From Hortaea werneckii (taxonomy: Eukaryota > Ascomycota > Dothideomycetes > Mycosphaerellales > Teratosphaeriaceae): a DNA stretch of 64,000 bases. Made by a program: the position numbers and the translations under genes. Location: assembly GCA_037044905.1 (NCBI GenBank), contig JBAOKB010000170.1:434001-498000 (forward strand), in the 5' to 3' direction. Positions 51,669-63,311 of this stretch are shown here, in pieces. Each line of letters begins with the position of its first letter. Position 1 is the first letter of the stretch. Under the pieces are notes generated by a model. It worked only from the letters and a program-made list of their open reading frames with translations, was not told where the DNA came from and made no database searches.

Positions 51669-54600
51669 GGTGGAAATGTCGTCGCCGTCTCAGATAGTCA
51701 AGAGGCGGCGACCCGGTGCAGTCTTGAATGCGAAACTAAGGCGTTGCTGCCCGGGCCATTATCGTGTCATGCAATCTACTTCCTAGCTGCTCGGCGCCAA
51801 GAGAGAAGTTGCGTAGGTAGACATTGATGGTTCCACGGTCAATGGTGACCGGGCGGATGGGACGGGAGGACGGGAAGGCATACCGCACATATGATCGACA
51901 CCTAAACTTTCTATACGTGTCTCGGCCAGCAATAACCTCATATCGGCGGAACATGGCATCCTATATGGAGGATATGGGAAAGCTGACTTTGCCTGTTGAC
52001 CCTGTACGCCTCCCGCGGAACCCTATAGCCACGTCTTTCACCAGCCAGTGAGCATTTGTTCTCCACTGCTCAGTCGATCTCCTTCGCACTTAAGACTTGA
52101 TTAAGCAACAACGAAATGCAAAAGGCGATTCCCATCGAATACAGGTCGTGTCGTCTGCTAATTTTGATCGTTTCCAGACGTTCCCCTCGCGAACCACTAA
52201 GTTCAACCAGCAATGAGACAATACACCTCTTTGCACTAAGCGTTCATCGAACGTCAATCGCTCAACCACGTTCTAGATCGATTGTTGACGACGCTGGCAT
52301 ATAATATGCAGCGCCCCTTCCTTTCCACGTACAAACGTCTCTTGCCTTAACGGTATGATTGCAACCTCAAGGACTAGACCTGAATAGCATGAATTGGCCT
52401 TCAAGAGTTGTTATACATTTTGCATCCCATGCATTCCTGCCTCCCACGTACCACGATGATTTCGATGAAAGTGAGACTGCATTTGCCCGCGTACATTCCA
52501 AGCTTCCAGACCACGGTTCTTGGGCTTTAGATATCGAAACACGACTCCGCAAATGCAATGTTATGAACTTACTAGTGTCGTTGATCATTCTTCAGAACAT
52601 CTGAAGCCCCCTTAGTCGTTCGTGCAATTATGTCAGATTCAGATCACTTCGCATATTTGTTAGGCAAACCTCCACCTTCACAAAGACATTAGACGTCCTT
52701 CAGAAAGCTTTGTCTTGATTCTCTGTGTCAGTCAACTTGTGTGATCTGTCCAAAGCCGCCTTTTCCGGAGTTGCAGTCAGTCGCTCATACTGAACTTCGC
52801 ATTGCGTCGTCCATTTTCGATTGCCCTGAAACTCGGTCAAGTTGGCTCAAACATGTGCGGAATCCTGACGAGCCACAGGTTCCATAGCTCTTCTTGCAAT
52901 AGCCGTTCCTGGCCTTTCTCGAAATCACGTATAAGGTCTCAGTGGTCCCCCAACTCCGCGTCGCTAATCTTGAAGAATTGTGAAAACCTCAGCCGGTCTA
53001 TGTGAATATGTTCACGACCTTTTGAAGGACTGCTACATTTCGTAACATTCCATTTGAATACTGCCCTAGACATATGTTTTGCAGATTTCGGTCTGGTGAT
53101 TCGACCATCAATTACCGAATGAACTGTGAGGGTTCATCTCTTATAGAGCGGGAGTCCACGTGGAAAGCCTGGCAATAAGAAGGGGTGGGAGGTAAACTCT
53201 GTAAGAACCCGAAGTTTGATTCAATTAGAACACGAAGTCTGCGAGAGTCGATCTCTGTGGGAGCGGAAAAACCGTATCGACGGCTGAACAGAACACTGTG
53301 TGAACCGCTAAAATCTGTGTACGCAGCTCGGATCTGTTAAAACTGCTCAACTCCGTGAGAACACCAACTTTATGAGGGCCCAAACCCTGTGGAGACCTTA
53401 TCATTGTGTTCGTCGGAGACAACGATGTAATTCAAGATGGAATGGGTACAAACGACCTTGCTACTATGACCAGGCCAAATCAACGATGTTCGAAACATCC
53501 ATTGTTTGTGACAAAAGGTAACCTCTGCTTAAGCAGCAAACCAAGTCCTGTGTGGAACCGTTGCGATCCGAAGAGACATCCCTGTCGCGAAGCTCTAACA
53601 TTCACACTTGAGATCGTTGGATAAATAATCGACTGTTCCGTGTTCGAAGAGCTCTATGCTTTTGATATTGCCAATTGCCTCACCTAGCGTTATACCGATA
53701 CCGGGTCTGATCAGAAGGCTGTGTGGCACCGTTGCAACACGATAAGAAAAATGCATCTGTCGTAGGACTATGGCGTGAAAGCCGCAGACTTAATCGATGT
53801 GATATAAACCCGGTCGAAATATCTTCGGGAGCAGCATTTGGGGCGATGAGCGGAAGATATGTTGCAATTGCGAAGTCCTTCCCCTCATATATACGTATGA
53901 ATCGCAAAGGCGAGCAAAGAATGAAAGTGGCTTGCGCAGGTCTCGCGACTTCTGATGCTTGCACGAATGAGTAAGGGATCTATGGAGCTATGCCCTTGCA
54001 TGCGAACGTGAGACTGGGGTCCATGTCCTATTCTAATGAATGGACACTGAATTGAAGTCTTTTCGAACGGCCGAGCAGCACTTCAACGTGCGCTTCGACC
54101 TGGGTCACGTCTTGCCTTGCATTGACAACAAGCCAATGTGCGGAAGGTTGCCGGATATGCAGATGGCAATGCTGCCCGTTGCAGAGTAGATTTCTCTTGG
54201 ACTTGTCGATCAATCTGACGATCGAGTCGAAGATCGAATCTGGAGTGGCGTTGCGACGGAAAATCGAACGGCGGACAACTGACTGTCAGTTTAGAGTTGG
54301 AATGGGCCGCGTAGTCTCTACTCAGATTTAATTGAATCCAGAAGTCGAGACTGAAGCATCGATTTAGATAGATCAGTCTGTCGAGCAAAATATGGTTGCT
54401 CAGTAGCAATTTCATAGACCGTCATGAAGTAGAAAGTCCTCTTACCACCAGAGGAAAGTCTATGGGAGCAAGGAACCGTTCAATTGAGGTGAGGTAAAGT
54501 TCACTTCGAGCAAGAAAAATTATTTGAGATGAGAGTGGGAACTGATGAAGCGAAGCTGAGGGGCAACGAGGACAAAGTCTAGTCGCCTTTGAGCAAGTGC

Positions 54601-55340
54601 ACAGCTCCGACTTTCAATGTCTCGCTTTCTCTTAGCCCATCTGACTCAACGGTCTTTTTGCATTTGAGCGTGAAAGCAAGCGAAGGTTGTGCTTTGACGT
54701 TGCAATGGAGAGTATGAGCCTGTTCGACGCAGCCAGAGCCTTGTATGATAGCAGGTGAGTCCTTTTGATTTCGAAACAGGATGTTTCGTCGCTTCAGGCA
54801 TTATTCTGTCAATGTGGCTTCCGACGCTTTCTGTACATTGTTCGGTGCCAATAACAAACACAATTGATGCCCACTGACACACTTTTAGAAGAAGACCAGC
54901 CGAATATAAAACAATGCGTTAGCTTGTATGTCCATCTCGAGCCCCTCAGCTATCTGACACCAAGCGTTGTGGTGGCATCAACTCGTGAACTACACTTCCA
55001 TGGGCCCCTCTCTTGCCGCGAGGTCTTTTGAATCACGTCAGAACTCATGGTTTAAACAACATCTGAACGGTTAATATAACTTTTAGTCACACTAGTCCAC
55101 TCATCATCGGCTCTTCACAAGTTCAGCAATTTGAATTCATATGAAAAGTCTGAAGAGTCTGGAGGTCAAAAGATACTGCAAGCTGACACGAGGAAATTGA
55201 GGAGAGTTCTGTGGCATTTGAACATGAAAAAGTTGCTTTCGTTCGTCACTCGTGCTAAATCCGCACCCAAGGATATCTAACTCTATCATTCTCCAACCCT
55301 AGTTTTACATCATACAGAAACGTCGTTATGAGTGATTTGC
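51669..55340. other. 3.7 kb gene-free region
   Basis: This is the longest stretch without a supported gene. Open frames are short on both strands. Between about 53.1 and 54.5 kb there are diverged short repeats, listed separately. No terminal repeats, transposase or reverse-transcriptase motifs are visible, so I cannot call a mobile element. Confidence 0.55.
53120..54500. repeat. field of diverged short repeats (CTGTGNGAACC-like)
   Basis: Units resembling AACTCTGTGAGAACC recur at about 53192, 53249, 53293, 53311, 53348 and 53383. Longer units with CCGTTGC follow at about 53546 (CTGTGTGGAACCGTTGC) and 53720 (CTGTGTGGCACCGTTGC). A related unit at about 54460 has TCTATGGGAGCAAGGAACCGTT. Spacing is irregular and copies differ at many bases, so this is an old minisatellite or a decayed dispersed repeat. 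The boundaries are approximate. Confidence 0.45.
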
Positions 55341-56879
55341 TTATACGTTGCGGGCCACCGTCTCCTTGGCGCCCACGTCGTTCAGGCTCGCCATAGCTTC
55401 ACGCAGTGTTGTCATGAACCTCTTGTCGTCGCGCAGGTCATCACCGAAGAGCTCGCGGATGGCCATGAGCTGCGTGGGATCCCGTCCGCCGGCGCGGGCT
55501 CTCTTCTGCAAGTCGTCGACAGACGGCTCGTCCTTTGCGCTGATCGTGTACTCGGCACCCTTCTCGTCGAGGCCGGTGAGGTAACGGAACCAACCAGCAA
55601 GCGCAAGTGTAAGGCGGTGCAGGGGTGCGATCTCGGGGGTGCCGGTCGCGTTGGCTTTCATGATCTGCTCAGCGATGGAAGGCATGATGAATTGTGGAAT
55701 CTTGCCGGAGCCGCCGATGGTGAGACGAGCGATTTCGTCTTTGAGGGCCGGGTTCCGGAAGCGGTAAAGGAGAGTGTCGCAGTACTTGTCAATGTTGACC
55801 CCAGGGATCGAGGGAAGCAGAGGCTTGACTTCTTCCTGCATGATGTTCCAAACAAACTTGCTGAAAACTGGGTCGGCGAAGACCTCGTGGACGTACTTGA
55901 ATCCAGCGAGATATCCAAGGTAGGCAATGGTGGAGTGAGAGGCGTTCAGCAGCCGCAGCTTGTGCATCTCGAATTGCTCAACGTCGTGTACTGAGCTGAC
56001 GACCTGGACGCCAACCTTCTCAAACGGGGGACGGCCATCGCAGAACTGGTCTTCGAGCACCCATTGCGTGAAAGGCTCTGTGACAACTGGCCATGAGTCC
56101 TGAACGCCGAACTTGGATGCAAGGAAGCTCTTGTCTTCGTCTGATGTGCGTGGCGTAATGCGGTCAACCATGCTGTTGGGGAAGGCGCCGTTCTCGGAGA
56201 TCCATGCGGCCATGGCGGGGTTCTTCAGCTTCGCGAATGAGGTGAGCATGCTACGGGTGATGGAGCCGTTCTTTTGCATGTTGTCGCAGCTCAATACTGT
56301 GAAAGGCTTCAGGCCAGCTGCGTGACGGCGGACGAGCGCCTCGTAGACGTGCCCGAAGAAGGTGACCGGCGGGCCCTTGCCTGCCAAATCGGCCTTGATG
56401 TTCTCGTCTTCCACCTTCAGCTGGTGGGTGTTCTCGTTGTAGAAGTAGCCACCCTCGGTGATGGTCATAGAGACAATGTGGGTATCGGGGTGAGCCATCT
56501 TCGCAATGACTGCCTCGGCGTTGTTGGGAGCGAAGATGTAGTCGGTGATGCTGCCGATGACGTGGGCGCTGGAGTCATCGGTGCCTTGCTCAAGGACTGT
56601 GTAAAGCAAATCCTGCGGGACGAGAGAATCACGCATGGCGGCATCCCAGGGGGTCAGGCCAACTCCGCTAATGGACCAGTCGGTCAGGCCGAGCTGGGAG
56701 AGGATGCGGTCGACGTAGACCGCAAGGTGGGCACGGTGGAAACCGCCCACGCCTACGTGGAGGATACCATGCTTGGATCCAGTGCGGTTGTAGGAGGGGG
56801 TGCTGACATTGCCGCGCTCGGCGATTTGGGGCAGGTTCTTGCTGTTCAGCGCAATGGGGGTGGGCTCGCTGTGAGGCAT
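55341..56879 (-). CDS. mannitol 2-dehydrogenase (NAD-dependent, polyol-specific long-chain family)
   Basis: This is a single-exon gene of 512 residues. The Rossmann signature GILHVGVGGFHRAHLAVYVD is near residue 40, followed by the family block SMTITEGGYFYN, then FPNSMVDRITPRTSDED. The C-terminal domain carries RLLNASHSTIAYLGYLAG and a Lys in IAEQIMKANATG. The length and motifs match fungal M2DH, which interconverts mannitol and fructose with NAD in the cytosol. Mannitol is a major storage and stress sugar alcohol in filamentous ascomycetes. The start MPHSEPTPIALNSKNL agrees with the family. Confidence 0.95.
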   Translation of the reverse strand: MPHSEPTPIALNSKNLPQIAERGNVSTPSYNRTGSKHGILHVGVGGFHRAHLAVYVDRILSQLGLTDWSISGVGLTPWDAAMRDSLVPQDLLYTVLEQGTDDSSAHVIGSITDYIFAPNNAEAVIAKMAHPDTHIVSMTITEGGYFYNENTHQLKVEDENIKADLAGKGPPVTFFGHVYEALVRRHAAGLKPFTVLSCDNMQKNGSITRSMLTSFAKLKNPAMAAWISENGAFPNSMVDRITPRTSDEDKSFLASKFGVQDSWPVVTEPFTQWVLEDQFCDGRPPFEKVGVQVVSSVHDVEQFEMHKLRLLNASHSTIAYLGYLAGFKYVHEVFADPVFSKFVWNIMQEEVKPLLPSIPGVNIDKYCDTLLYRFRNPALKDEIARLTIGGSGKIPQFIMPSIAEQIMKANATGTPEIAPLHRLTLALAGWFRYLTGLDEKGAEYTISAKDEPSVDDLQKRARAGGRDPTQLMAIRELFGDDLRDDKRFMTTLREAMASLNDVGAKETVARNV

Positions 56880-58918
56880 GATGGCGGCAGAGACGAAGGA
56901 GAGGGTGGGAGTGATGTAAATTGGGACAACGAAGACAAGATGGACCTTAATCGAGCCCGCGAGCGAGGGCCAGATAATAAAGATACAGTTCGCTCAGCTA
57001 CCTCCACACCGCCCGGCAGCGGTGACGTTGTATCATGATGCGGTAAACAATCGCCCACCAGCCCACGCGGGTGACGTGAGGGTGAAATCTCTGTACATGA
57101 CTCTCATGTTGGGAGACTAAGACCCAGCATCTGGCTGCAAAGGTGGATCCCGGCGCTGACCGCCCGCCACAAATGGGCCATGTTGGACTGCTGGACTGCA
57201 AATAGGCTGCGACGGCTGCTCCGCACCAGCATCCTGTGTGGTGAAAGAAGCAATTGATAGTCGTTGCTAATTAATTCCTCGTCCAGTCTTGCCGCTTGCC
57301 GCTTTGCCTTCCACAGCCTTCCTCCCCGCCTCGCCCGCAACCCCCCGGGGGTTGGTGGGAGAGCGTTTAGGTTTCGTGTTCCCGGCAAAGGATTCGTCGC
57401 CTCCGTCCACTCTCGTCGCGCAACGCGTCAATTTTCTGTGAAGAACACATATCGCGATAAGATTAATCGGGGTTTGCCACCTAATAAACAAGGAATCACC
57501 GCACGTGCACATGGATAGGCCGCTCACCTTTCTGCTGTCACCATAACAGCATATGCACTATGTACGCACGTTCAGACAGCATCGACTTCCAAGTCTAGCT
57601 CCCTCTAAAATGACGTTGGTGCCCCATCCGTCCACTCTTCCGCTAACAACAAACAACTGGAGTCACCTGTCGTCAAGCATACGACACTTTGCTGAACACA
57701 CTAGAATCCTTCTCTGAGCTTCTGTGGACTGTCGCTGGAACCCGGCAGGCTGCCCTCTCCACATGGCCTCTGAAACAAATAATAATGACCCTTTGGTTGG
57801 GTTGTGGCTCTAAAATGAAACATTAAAAATTTTCGAGGTTTCATCGACTATCTTAGATGTCTTCAGTATGGAGCCAATGCTACGTTGCTCGAAAGCTGGG
57901 CTTGCATATCTTGCCCTGCACCGCTGCTTCAGCTTCATTCATTAGCTTACACGTCAACGTGAAAGCCTTTATGCTGAAGCCTGCGACAGAGTGGAATGTC
58001 CACGTTCGTGACATCCCGGTGAACATCAAAGGTGTCGTGAAAGTTCGTGTATGATCTAGAAATTTCACTACACATGGTGAGGAGCAAATGGCGCTATGCT
58101 CTCGAAGGGACACTACACATACCCATTGCAGTATCGATCGTGAACCTATGGGAAACAGCAAAGCGTGATCGTGAGCTTATGCTGGAAGTGTGCAATCACA
58201 TAACCATTCTCTCCGGACTGGCGTCCAATAGAATGGACTGACATGGAGTCGTGGCCCATTCTTCCTACTGGTGGAGCACGCAAGCCTCGAAATGTTATCC
58301 TAGGAGTCTTGCCTTTGAAACAGCTGGACACATCGCCGTCGTGGTTCAGTCGGGCTTGACCTGCTCATTTTTCACCAAGTGGCTGCTTCCGTGCAGGCCG
58401 GAGGAATCTCAAGTGCAAGGGAAGTTGCCCACGTCGTCTATACAGTGACAGGGATACGCAGCATACTATTCGCGTCCCTGTAGGCCTTCCTGCTTTCGTT
58501 CACTGGATACATTGGCAGGGCATCCCAGAGCATTCAAAGGCATGGACTATGGAAATCTCCCGGCTGCGAACTACGACCGGCTGTTATGCCCATTTTCTGC
58601 AATGAGCGTCAGCGATTGGACATTCGTTGTTCTCATGATGTTGACGGCTCACGGGGATTGTTGTCAAAGTTAGTATCATTATTGTCCGAACTCAAAGACG
58701 ACTGGTGGAAGCCGTTGTGTCCATCGTGTGCATCCATGATCATTCATTTATTGAGCATCGAAAGTCGTCAATACTGGAAAAGCCCTCAAATGAATGCCGT
58801 CACTTATCCAGGAGAGAGTGCATGGCAGCGATTATATGATTCTGCACAGCTCAAGGCCAACAATTTTGGTTACACAGCACAAATATTGCGTTCGCTGTCT
58901 AATCTTTCTCTTGTTGTG
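56880..58918. other. 2 kb gene-free region
   Basis: This holds the promoter of the mannitol dehydrogenase gene at its left end and the 3' side of the next minus-strand gene at its right end. Open frames here are short and show no domain, including one on the plus strand at 58586-58939 that overlaps the end of the following gene. Confidence 0.45.
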
Positions 58919-59914
58919 CTACCAAAGATCTGCCAGTAAGGCATGCCGCTTGACCCATTCCTGACAAGCTTTGATATCATCAACTCCATCCTCCTTGTTG
59001 ACACTGACAATTTCCAAGATAGCTTCCCCGTTTTCTGCTGTCGATTTCGCCCATCCGTCAGGTGCTTCCACTGCAGAAGCGTATTTTCGTGAGAACCAAT
59101 CTGCATTTCTTCGCAAGGCTAAATGATGCTCATCGGCAGTGTTTACTATGAGCACTCTGGTGCTGTCTTCGAACCTGGCAACCAATGTGTCAAGCTCTTC
59201 AGTGCCATCAGGTCTTGCGAGGACAAGACTTTCGAGTGAAGGCAGCTTGGATAGATCGTTCCAGAGGGAATCGTCAATCAAGACGTTGTAAAGCGCGAGG
59301 CGTTTCAGATTCGGCCAGAAACTCCACGGTTGAGGCGCAGTACGGGGTACTGACGTGCTGGTATACAATTCGTCTCTCACGCTTACAAACTCTTCAAGAG
59401 TTTTGAGTTGTTCGAAACCACGGCGAAGACACTGCATAGTAAGGTGGCCGGAAGGCTCTTCGGGATCCACTGAGCGAAGAGGCACATCTACCACCAATCT
59501 CCTCAGAGTATGTGACAGCAGTTCAAATAGAGTCTGCACATTTTTTACTGTATCCATATCGGTAATTTCCTCGCTGGGAAACGGGGACAGATAAAGAGAT
59601 ATACTTGCTAGCCGCCGTGATTCGGCTTGTTGAAAGATTGCGGGGCTTCTCATTGTTAATGCACCGTACGAGCGCAGCAGAGCTTGAAGCCGCCATGGCG
59701 AATCGATGTAGAGACAGCTCTCGTACAAAAGTCTTTGACTGTAAGGAAAGGTACTCTTGCATAGCAGAAGGCAACAGCGTAGCGTCTGGGTGATGATATC
59801 CGAAGCCGGGAGGGCTATAGGACAACGTTGGGGCCGCACGTTGTCCAAGATATTCTCCACCATCTCTTGAGGCAGTCGACAACTTTCCATGGCGTGCGGC
59901 ATCGGATCCCTCAC
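58919..59914 (-). CDS. F-box/leucine-rich-repeat-like protein
   Basis: A single frame of 331 codons. The start (MESCRLPQEMVENILDNVRP) resembles a short fungal F-box, followed by a hydrophobic helix (LRCCLLLCKSTFPYSQRLLYESCLYI) seen in many fungal F-box proteins. Leucine-rich segments follow (FWPNLKRLALYNVLIDDSLWNDLSKLPSLESLVLA), giving a few LRR-like turns. A role as an SCF substrate adaptor is inference. Start 59914 gives MRDPMPHAMES; the inner ATG eight codons later is equally possible. The frame is intact. Confidence 0.7.
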   Translation of the reverse strand: MRDPMPHAMESCRLPQEMVENILDNVRPQRCPIALPASDIITQTLRCCLLLCKSTFPYSQRLLYESCLYIDSPWRLQALLRSYGALTMRSPAIFQQAESRRLASISLYLSPFPSEEITDMDTVKNVQTLFELLSHTLRRLVVDVPLRSVDPEEPSGHLTMQCLRRGFEQLKTLEEFVSVRDELYTSTSVPRTAPQPWSFWPNLKRLALYNVLIDDSLWNDLSKLPSLESLVLARPDGTEELDTLVARFEDSTRVLIVNTADEHHLALRRNADWFSRKYASAVEAPDGWAKSTAENGEAILEIVSVNKEDGVDDIKACQEWVKRHALLADLW

Positions 59915-60685
59915 GGCCGTATTGTATGTGCCGCCGTCATGACCCGAAGACTTGTCTTGACGCCTAAGGTGTTAGGCCATCCTCGGCATTCACTTGATTC
60001 ACTCCGTCTCCACATGCACCCCGCACATGCTTGACCCCCACGTGCCTGGCTCTAACCTTAAACTTACCTTGCCATTTGGTAATTTGCAGCATCACGGCTA
60101 CCCGAGGCTTAGGCCAATGCTGCTGGAGGTGCCTGCATTCCCGTCTCTCTCTCCGCTCCCACCGCTAGATATTGCAATCAACCTGCAATCAACCGCGTGC
60201 TATGATCAGCGCGAGCGGAAGAGACACAAGCAGCACGGCTGAGGCGGCGGCCTGTCATGACGGATCACGAGCTCGCCTGATGCTTGGTCTGCGCTGTGTT
60301 CGACGTAGAAGAGTGTCTTCTCTGAAGCCCGGCATCGCCAGTCGGTTGAATACTGCCCGAGTTCGAGTCAGACCAGGTCTTCACTCCCGATTAGGCTTTT
60401 CACAAGCGAAAGCTCCATGTCCCTATGATGTGTGACAAGAGCTTCTCATACCAGTGGACCCATCGCTACGCCCTTTTACCCTCCTCATTAGGCAGCTATT
60501 GATGATCTGCGTAGGTATGAGCCGTGGAAGAGCCAAGTTCCAGTCGCTCGACGCCCCACAGGCAAACACGAAGGGCATGGGGGTGCCTGCATGGGACAGC
60601 TATAAGAATCCGATGTCGAAGGTAGAGTTCCTTGAGGATTGACGCATTCACTCCATATCCGATACTCGCTAGCCTGAAAGCCGCG
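59915..60685. promoter_or_regulatory. divergent intergenic region, upstream of the GH1 gene
   Basis: About 770 bases between divergent start codons. Short plus-strand frames carry no domain. The presumed leader of the GH1 gene lies at the right end. Confidence 0.4.
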
Positions 60686-62609
60686 ATGTTGGGCCAACTT
60701 GTGTTTATGGCCTCGCTGGCGGCCGCCCAGCAGATCTACGTAGAGACAAACGGATCGACTCCACGTCCAAACTGCCCCTCTTGTACTGGCGGTCACCCTC
60801 AATACACATTCCACCCATTTGAGTATAGCCTCACATCAACATATCGCTACGCCACACCACGCCCATCACCAACGACGACGACTACATTCGCTGCCCCGTC
60901 GGAGCAACTGACCTCGAAGATTTCTTCCCTCTCATATACGACTTGGGGGAAATGGGATCCGGGCTCAAATTCTACGGCCACAGACACTGCCGATCCGTAT
61001 GGACGTGCTGCCTGGACGTCTTTTTGGGAAATGGCAAATCCGCCGAATTTTACGGAGGTGACCAAAAGTGCCGTATTTAGCACGACGGTTGAACCCACCC
61101 CAGTACCTAGTGAGAGCCTTATCCTGCCTCCGCGCGACTACTTTGGACCTGATGACTGCTATGACTGGCCAGAGGATTTCGATTGGGGTGTCGCAAGCTC
61201 TGCGAGTCAAATTGAAGGAGCTGTCGCGGAAGAGGGTAAATCACCATCACTGATGGACATTCTAATCCAGGACGACCGACCGAAAGACTACGTGACCAAT
61301 GAGCACTACTACAACTACAAGCAAGACATCAACCGTGTGGCGGCTATGGGAACTAAATCGTTCTCTTTCAGCATTGCTTGGACTCGGATCTTGCCATTTG
61401 CCTTGCCAGGAACACCGGTTAACCAGGAAGCGATAGACCATTACAACGATGTGATCAACTACATTATCGAGAAGGGAATGCGACCCGAGGTTACTCTCCT
61501 GCATTTCGATACTCCCCTACAGTTCTATGGATTCAATGTTACCGCCGCATTGTCGGGTGCCGAAATTGGTTACAACAACGGAGGATACCAGAACGAGACC
61601 TTCCCGGGAGCATTTGTGAACTACGCCAAGATTGTAATGACCCACTATGCCGATCGCGTACCGGTATGGTATACCTACAACGAGCCATTGCTATACTCCG
61701 ACAACGGTAAATCGATCGACCATGTGATTAAATCGCATGCAGAAGTCTACCACTTCTACAAAGAAGAGTTGAAGGGAACCGGAAAGATTGCGCTGAAGTT
61801 TAACAATAACTTTGGCGTACCTCGTGACCCGAAGAGTGAGGCTGATGTCTATGCTGCTGATCACTTCAACACTTTCCAACTAGGTCCGTTCTGCAATCCA
61901 ATTTACCTTGGAGTCGATTATCCGGAATCATACAAGATGACAATCGATAATTACGTTCCCTTGACAAAGGAGGATCTGGAGTACATTGGTGGAACGGCTG
62001 ACTTCCTTGGAATTGATCCATACACTGCAACCGTCATCACACCGCCGGTTGAAGACTCTCAGGAAAGCATCATGGAGTGCGCGAGCAACTACTCGTCACC
62101 GTACCGGCCATACTGCGTCAACCAGACTACCACCAATATCTTCGGATGGAACATCGGATACCGATCCCAGTCGTATGTTTACATCACGCCTACCTATCTG
62201 CGCCTGTACCTCAACTACTTGTACAACACCTGGAAGGCTCCTGTTGCTCTGACGGAATTTGGTTTCCCCGTCTTTGGCGAAGCCGATAAGCAAAACCTGT
62301 CAGATGAGCTGTTCGACACGCCACGTAGCATCTATTACTTGAGCTTTTTGTCTGAAACCCTTAAGGCCATTTGGGAGGATGGAGTTGAAGTCGTTGGAGC
62401 ATACGCATGGTCTTTCGCTGATAACTGGGAGTTTGGGGATTACGATCAACACTGTAAGTGAATTCAAGTTCACATCTGACTCAAAACTAAACCAGATTGC
62501 TAATCTTCTCGCAGTTGGCATTCAGACCGTAAACCGAACGACGCAGGAACGGGCCTTTAAGAAGAGTTTCTTCGACTTTGTGGACTTCTTCAAGGCGAGA
62601 GGAGCATGA
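60686..62609 (+). CDS. secreted glycoside hydrolase family 1 protein (beta-glucosidase-like), two exons
   Basis: Exon 1 is 60686-62453, the intron 62454-62514 (61 nt, GTAAGT..CTCGCAG) and exon 2 62515-62609, giving 620 residues. A signal peptide (MLGQLVFMASLAAA) is followed by about 150 residues rich in Thr, Ser and Pro with N-glycosylation sites. The GH1 barrel starts at DFDWGVASSASQIEGAVAEEGKSPS. The acid/base site is WYTYNEP, and the nucleophile site is VALTEFGFP, where most family members have TENG. The sugar-binding end reads WSFADNWEFGDYDQHFGIQTVN. Family members cleave beta-glycosides by a retaining mechanism; the substrate is unknown. The ATG at 60686 is chosen because it begins the signal peptide. 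Confidence 0.88.
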
Positions 62610-63311
62610 GGTGGAACCTGGCAACTTCATCGTCTTGTTGGCAGTGCGTAATGGGGTTGTCAAAAGCCATGATCCAAAGTCATTCACATCTTCACATCAT
62701 GAGCTTGTCGTGAAAGAGGTCTTCGCTACTCCTATGTACGACCCTTAACAAGACTATCCGACACTCGGCTATAAGCTTAGTACTGTCTCAGCCCATTAAC
62801 TCTATCGACCTCATGATGTACGTCTCCGCATGCAGCTTTCAACTCAATTCGTGGATGTGCGGCGCGGAACCTTGTACAGATTTACTTCCCACTAAGGACC
62901 GGTAAAACGTGCGTTCGTTTTCCTCTTTCTACCATTGACTTTGCCTTCCTCCCGTGTGTGATAAACCATCACGTTCGAAAGCGTTCAAACGTCGCTCGTG
63001 AACCGCCTGGATGGTGCTAAATGATTTGCGCCATCGGATCTAAATTCCCAGCAGAGTGTCACTCTAGACCGATCAAGTAAATTTGAAATTCTGGAATCGA
63101 CCACATCTATTATCGTTAAAATTGCACGACTGAGTCTGAACTTATTTAGGGACTATACATGCATGTCGCCTGCCTGCGTAACGCCCTCTGGACTGCTTTG
63201 CATCCAAGCTGGCACAACGCTAATTACAGCGTCATGTTCTGGACTTGGACCATTTCATTCCTTTGTGTAGTTCGAACGAAGACTTCTTTCCCTTCTCACT
63301 GGCCTTCTTGA
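62610..63311. other. intergenic, upstream of the CFEM receptor
   Basis: About 700 bases, no gene seen. It is the likely promoter of the next gene. Confidence 0.4.

Noticed and set aside
51669..55340. A decayed transposon in the gene-free region
   Set aside because: No terminal repeats, target-site duplication or transposase/polymerase motifs are visible; only diverged short repeats are supported.
58586..58939. 117-codon plus-strand frame as a gene
   Set aside because: No domain, no splice partners, and it overlaps the 3' end of the F-box/LRR gene.
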